Positions 60,101-64,000 of a stretch of 64,000 bases of DNA are shown piece after piece. The DNA comes from Auanema rhodensis (lineage: Eukaryota; Nematoda; Chromadorea; Rhabditida; Rhabditidae). The notes under the pieces were generated by a model, which worked only from the letters and a program-made list of their open reading frames with translations, was not told the DNA's origin and did not search any database. The stretch spans positions 12,720,131 to 12,784,130 of the forward strand of contig OZ059894.1 in NCBI GenBank assembly GCA_964057225.1. Direction: 5' to 3'. Each line of letters begins with the position of its first letter. The stretch's first letter is position 1. Made by a program: the position numbers and the translations under genes.

Positions 60101-61599
60101 GGAGTAAAATGAATTGGAAAATTATAAAATATTTCCATGTTTTATTTTTTTAGTATCAGAAAATTCAAATTAAGATCGTTTTTAATGTTTCAAATCTCAA
60201 TGAACGAATGAATTGTTTCAAAACTATTGTAAAAATATGAGATTGTTTCAAAATACGTGATTAAATGAAGAAAATGGAGTAAAATGAATTGGAAAATTAT
60301 AAAATATTTTCATGTTTTATTTCTTGAGTTTCAAAATATTCAAACTTTTTTTTTTCACTGTTTAAAATCTTACAGAACGAATGAATTGTTTCAAAACTAT
60401 TGTAAAAATTTGAGATTGTTTCAAAATACGTGATTAAATGAAGAAAATGGAGTAAAATGAATTGGAAAATTATAAAATATTTCCATGTTTTATTTTCTTA
60501 GTATCAGAAAATTCGAATTAAGATCGTTTTCAATGTTTCAAATCTTAATGAACGAATTAATTGTTTCAAAACTATTGTAAAAATATGAGATTGTTTCAAA
60601 ATACGTGATTAAATGAAGAAAATGGAGTAAAATGAATTGGAAAATTATAAAATATTTCCATGTTTTATTTTTTTAGTATCAGAAAATTCAAATTAAGATC
60701 GTTTTTAATGTTTCAAATCTCAATGAACGAATGAATTGTTTCAAAACTATTGTAAAAATATGAGATTGTTTCAAAATACGTGATTAAATGAAGAAAATGG
60801 AGTAAAATGAATTGGAAAATTATAAAATATTTTCATGTTTTATTTCTTGAGTTTCAAAATATTCAAACTTTTTTTTTTCACTGTTTAAAATCTTAATGAA
60901 CGAATGAATTGTTTCAAAACTATTGTAAAAATATGAGATTGTTTCAAAATACGTGATTAAATGAAGAAAATGGAGTAAAATGAATTGGAAAATTATAAAA
61001 TATTTCCATGTTTTATTTTCTTAGTATCAGAAAATTCAAAATAAGATCGTTTTCAATGTTTCAAATCTTAATGAACGAATTAATCGTTTCAAAACTATTG
61101 TAAAAATATGAGATTGTTTCAAAATACGTGATTAAATGAAGAAAATAGAGTAAAATGAATTGGAATATTATAAAATATTTTCATGTTTTATTTCTTGAGT
61201 ATCAAAATATTCAAACTTTTTTTTTTCACTGTTTAAAATCTTAATGAACGAATGAATTGTTTCAAAACTATTGTAAAAATATGAGATTGTTTCAAAATAC
61301 GTGATTAAATGAAGGAAATGGAGTAAAATGAATTGGAAAATTATAAAATATTTTCATGTTTTATTTCTTGAGTTTCAAAATATTCAAACTTTTTTTTTTC
61401 ACTGTTTAAAATCTTAATGAACGAATGAATTGTTTCAAAACTATTGTAAAAATTTGAGATTGTTTCAAAATACGTGATTAAATGAAGAAAATGGAGTAAA
61501 ATGAATTGGAAAATTATAAAATATTTCCATGTTTTATTTTTTTAGTATCAGAAAATTCAAATTAAGATCGTTTTTAATGTTTCAAATCTCAATGAACGA

Positions 61600-63700
61600 A
61601 TGAATTGTTTCAAAACTATTGTAAAAATATGAGATTGTTTCAAAATACGTGATTAAATGAAGAAAATGGAGTAAAATGAATTGGAAAATTATAAAATATT
61701 TTCATGTTTTATTTCTTGAGTTTCAAAATATTCAAACTTTTTTTTTTCACTGTTTAAAATCTTAATGAACGAATGAATTGTTTCAAAACTATTGTAAAAA
61801 TTTGAGATTGTTTCAAAATACGTGATTTAATGAAGAAAATAGAGTAAAATGAATTGGAAAATTATAAAATATTTTCATGTTTTATTTTTTTAGTATCAGA
61901 AAATTCAAATTAAGATCGTTTTTAATGTTTCAAATCTTAATGAACGAATGAATTGTTTCAAAACTAATGTAAAAATATGAGATTGTTTCAAAATACGTGA
62001 TTAAATGAAGAAAATGGAGTAAAATGAATTGGAAAATTATAAAATATTTTCATTTTTTATTTCTTGAGTATCAAAATATTCAAAATTATATCTTTTTTAC
62101 TGTTAAAAACATTATTAACTGGATGATTTGTTTGGAAATTATTGTAAAAATATGAGATTGTTTCAAAATACGTGATTAAATGAAGAAAATGGAGCAAAAT
62201 GAATTGGAAAATTATAAAATATTTTCATGTTTTATTTCTTGAGTATCAAAATATTTAAACTTTTTTTTTTCACTGTTTAAAATCTTACAGAACGAATGAA
62301 TTGTTTCAAAACTATTGTAAAAATTTGAGATTGTTTCAAAATTTGTGATTAAATGAAGAAAATGGAGTAAAATGAATTGGAAAATTATAAAATATTTCCA
62401 TGTTTTATTTTCTTAGTATCAGAAAATTCAAATTAAGATCGTTTTTAATGTTTCAAATCTTAATGAACGAATGAATTGTTTCAAAACTATTGTAAAAATA
62501 TGAGATTGTTTCAAAATACGTGATTAAATGAAGAAAATGGAGTAAAATGAATTGGAAAATTATAAAATATTTCCATGTTTTATTTTCTTAGTATCAGAAA
62601 ATTCAAATTAAGATCGTTTTTAATGTTTCAAATCTTAATGAACGAATGAATTGTTTCAAAACTATTGTAAAAATATGAGATTGTTTCAAAATACGTGATT
62701 AAATGAAGAAAATGGAGTAAAATGAATTGGAAAATTATAAAATATTTTCATGTTTTATTTCTTGAGTTTCAAAATATTCAAACTTTTTTTTTTCACTGTT
62801 TAAAATCTTAATGAACGAATGAATTGTTTCAAAACTATTGTAAAAATTTGAGATTGTTTCAAAATACGTGATTTAATGAAGAAAATAGAGTAAAATGAAT
62901 TGGAAAATTATAAAATATTTTCATGTTTTATTTTTTTAGTATCAGAAAATTCAAATTAAGATCGTTTTTAATGTTTCAAATCTTAATGAACGAATGAATT
63001 GTTTCAAAACTAATGTAAAAATATGAGATTGTTTCAAAATACGTGATTAAATGAAGAAAATGGAGTAAAATGAATTGGAAAATTATAAAATATTTTCATT
63101 TTTTATTTCTTGAGTATCAAAATATTCAAAATTATATCTTTTTTACTGTTAAAAACATTATTAACTGGATGATTTGTTTGGAAATTATTGTAAAAATATG
63201 AGATTGTTTCAAAATACGTGATTAAATGAAGAAAATGGAGCAAAATGAATTGGAAAATTATAAAATATTTTCATGTTTTATTTCTTGAGTATCAAAATAT
63301 TTAAACTTTTTTTTTTCACTGTTTAAAATCTTACAGAACGAATGAATTGTTTCAAAACTATTGTAAAAATTTGAGATTGTTTCAAAATTTGTGATTAAAT
63401 GAAGAAAATGGAGTAAAATGAATTGGAAAATTATAAAATATTTCCATGTTTTATTTTCTTAGTATCAGAAAATTCAAATTAAGATCGTTTTTAATGTTTC
63501 AAATCTTAATGAACGAATGAATTGTTTCAAAACTATTGTAAAAAAATGAGATTGTTTCAAAATACGTGATTAAATGAAGAAAATGGAGTAAAATGAATTG
63601 GAAAATTATAAAATATTTCCATGTTTTATTTTCTTAGTATCAGAAAATTCAAATTAAGATCGTTTTTAATGTTTCAAATCTTAATGAACGAATGAATTGT
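61600..63700 (+). repeat. Tandem six-monomer (1046 bp) duplication at the right end
   Basis: A private substitution giving actaatgtaaaa instead of actattgtaaaa is present at 61965 and 63011, and the type C tag at 62117 and 63163; both pairs are 1046 bp apart. The variant is not seen elsewhere in the window, so this is among the youngest duplications. Limits are approximate. Confidence 0.75.
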
Positions 63701-64000
63701 TTCAAAACTATTGTAAAAATATGAGATTAATTCAAAATACGTGATTAAATGAAGAAAATGGAGTAAAATGAATTGGAAAATTATAAAATATTTTCATGTT
63801 TTATTTCTTGAGTTTCAAAATATTCAAACTTTTTTTTTTCACTGTTTAAAATCTTAATGAACGAATGAATTGTTTCAAAACTATTGTAAAAATATGAGAT
63901 TGTTTCAAAATACGTGATTAAATGAAGAAAATGGAGTAAAATGAATTGGAAAATTATAAAATATTTCCATGTTTTATTTTCTTAGTATCAGAAAATTCAA

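Larger units (their letters stand above)
15145..64000. repeat. Satellite array, right block with nested higher-order repeats
   Basis: About 48.9 kb of the same 173-175 bp monomers with no other insertion and no gene seen. Copies are nearly identical within a subtype. The array is not one regular higher-order repeat: spacings of the type C tag are multiples of about 174 bp (28, 36, 18, 9, 18, 9, 12, 6, 16, 23, 5, 18, 17 and 6 monomers). The spacing 3132 bp (18 monomers) recurs three times, and 6266 bp is about twice it. The array continues past the right edge. Long open frames are absent on both strands. Confidence 0.96.

Noticed and set aside
15145..64000. Any second transposon or gene hidden in the right array
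   Set aside because: Reading through the block I found only satellite monomers and their subtype variants; no break in monomer phase larger than a few bases was seen.
1..64000. Telomeric repeats or a CENP-B box
   Set aside because: No TTAGGC/TTAGGG-type tandem runs are present, and no motif resembling the CENP-B box consensus appears in the monomer.

Overview
The window is a eukaryotic satellite array interrupted by one LTR retroelement. About 55.3 kb (1-6453 and 15145-64000) is a very AT-rich tandem satellite with 173-175 bp monomers, roughly 318 copies. The remaining 8.69 kb (6454-15144) is a BEL/Pao-type retroelement with a complete-looking 5' LTR, a single unbroken gag-pro-pol-env reading frame and no 3' LTR. 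I see no host protein-coding gene, tRNA, rRNA or CRISPR array. The env part resembles phlebovirus class II glycoproteins, a combination known from nematode BEL elements (the Cer7 group of Caenorhabditis). A nematode genome is therefore the best guess. This is an inference from the element, not from host genes.

Layout: (i) 1-6453, satellite, in which 1-1238 and 5216-6453 are homologous copies 5215 bp (30 monomers) apart. (ii) 6454-7312, 5' LTR with three ATGACTCAT motifs, a TATA box and an AATAAA signal. (iii) 7313 onward, a possible tRNA-Gly-like primer binding site overlapping the gag start. (iv) 7267-15174, polyprotein: Gag with three zinc knuckles, aspartic protease, reverse transcriptase, RNase H, integrase with DUF5641-like tail, then a three-part secreted/membrane env region. 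(v) 15145-64000, satellite again, with nested multi-monomer duplications of 3, 6, 9, 18, 20 and 28 monomers. The commonest clean higher-order spacing is 3132 bp (18 monomers).

The most informative observation is that the satellite on the two sides of the element is colinear with an uninterrupted copy of the same monomer series at 1-2220. That copy acts as an empty-site paralogue. Read against it, the element is flanked by a direct 31-bp duplication, far longer than the 4-6 bp an integrase normally makes, and the 3' LTR and probably the end of env are missing. The reading frame runs into the satellite, which supplies nine codons and the stop. This points to capture of a partial cDNA or a repair-coupled rearrangement rather than simple integration plus decay.

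The element's coding region looks intact and all catalytic motifs are visible, so the insertion appears young. Without a 3' LTR it lacks its own downstream polyadenylation site and could not complete a normal retroviral cycle by itself.
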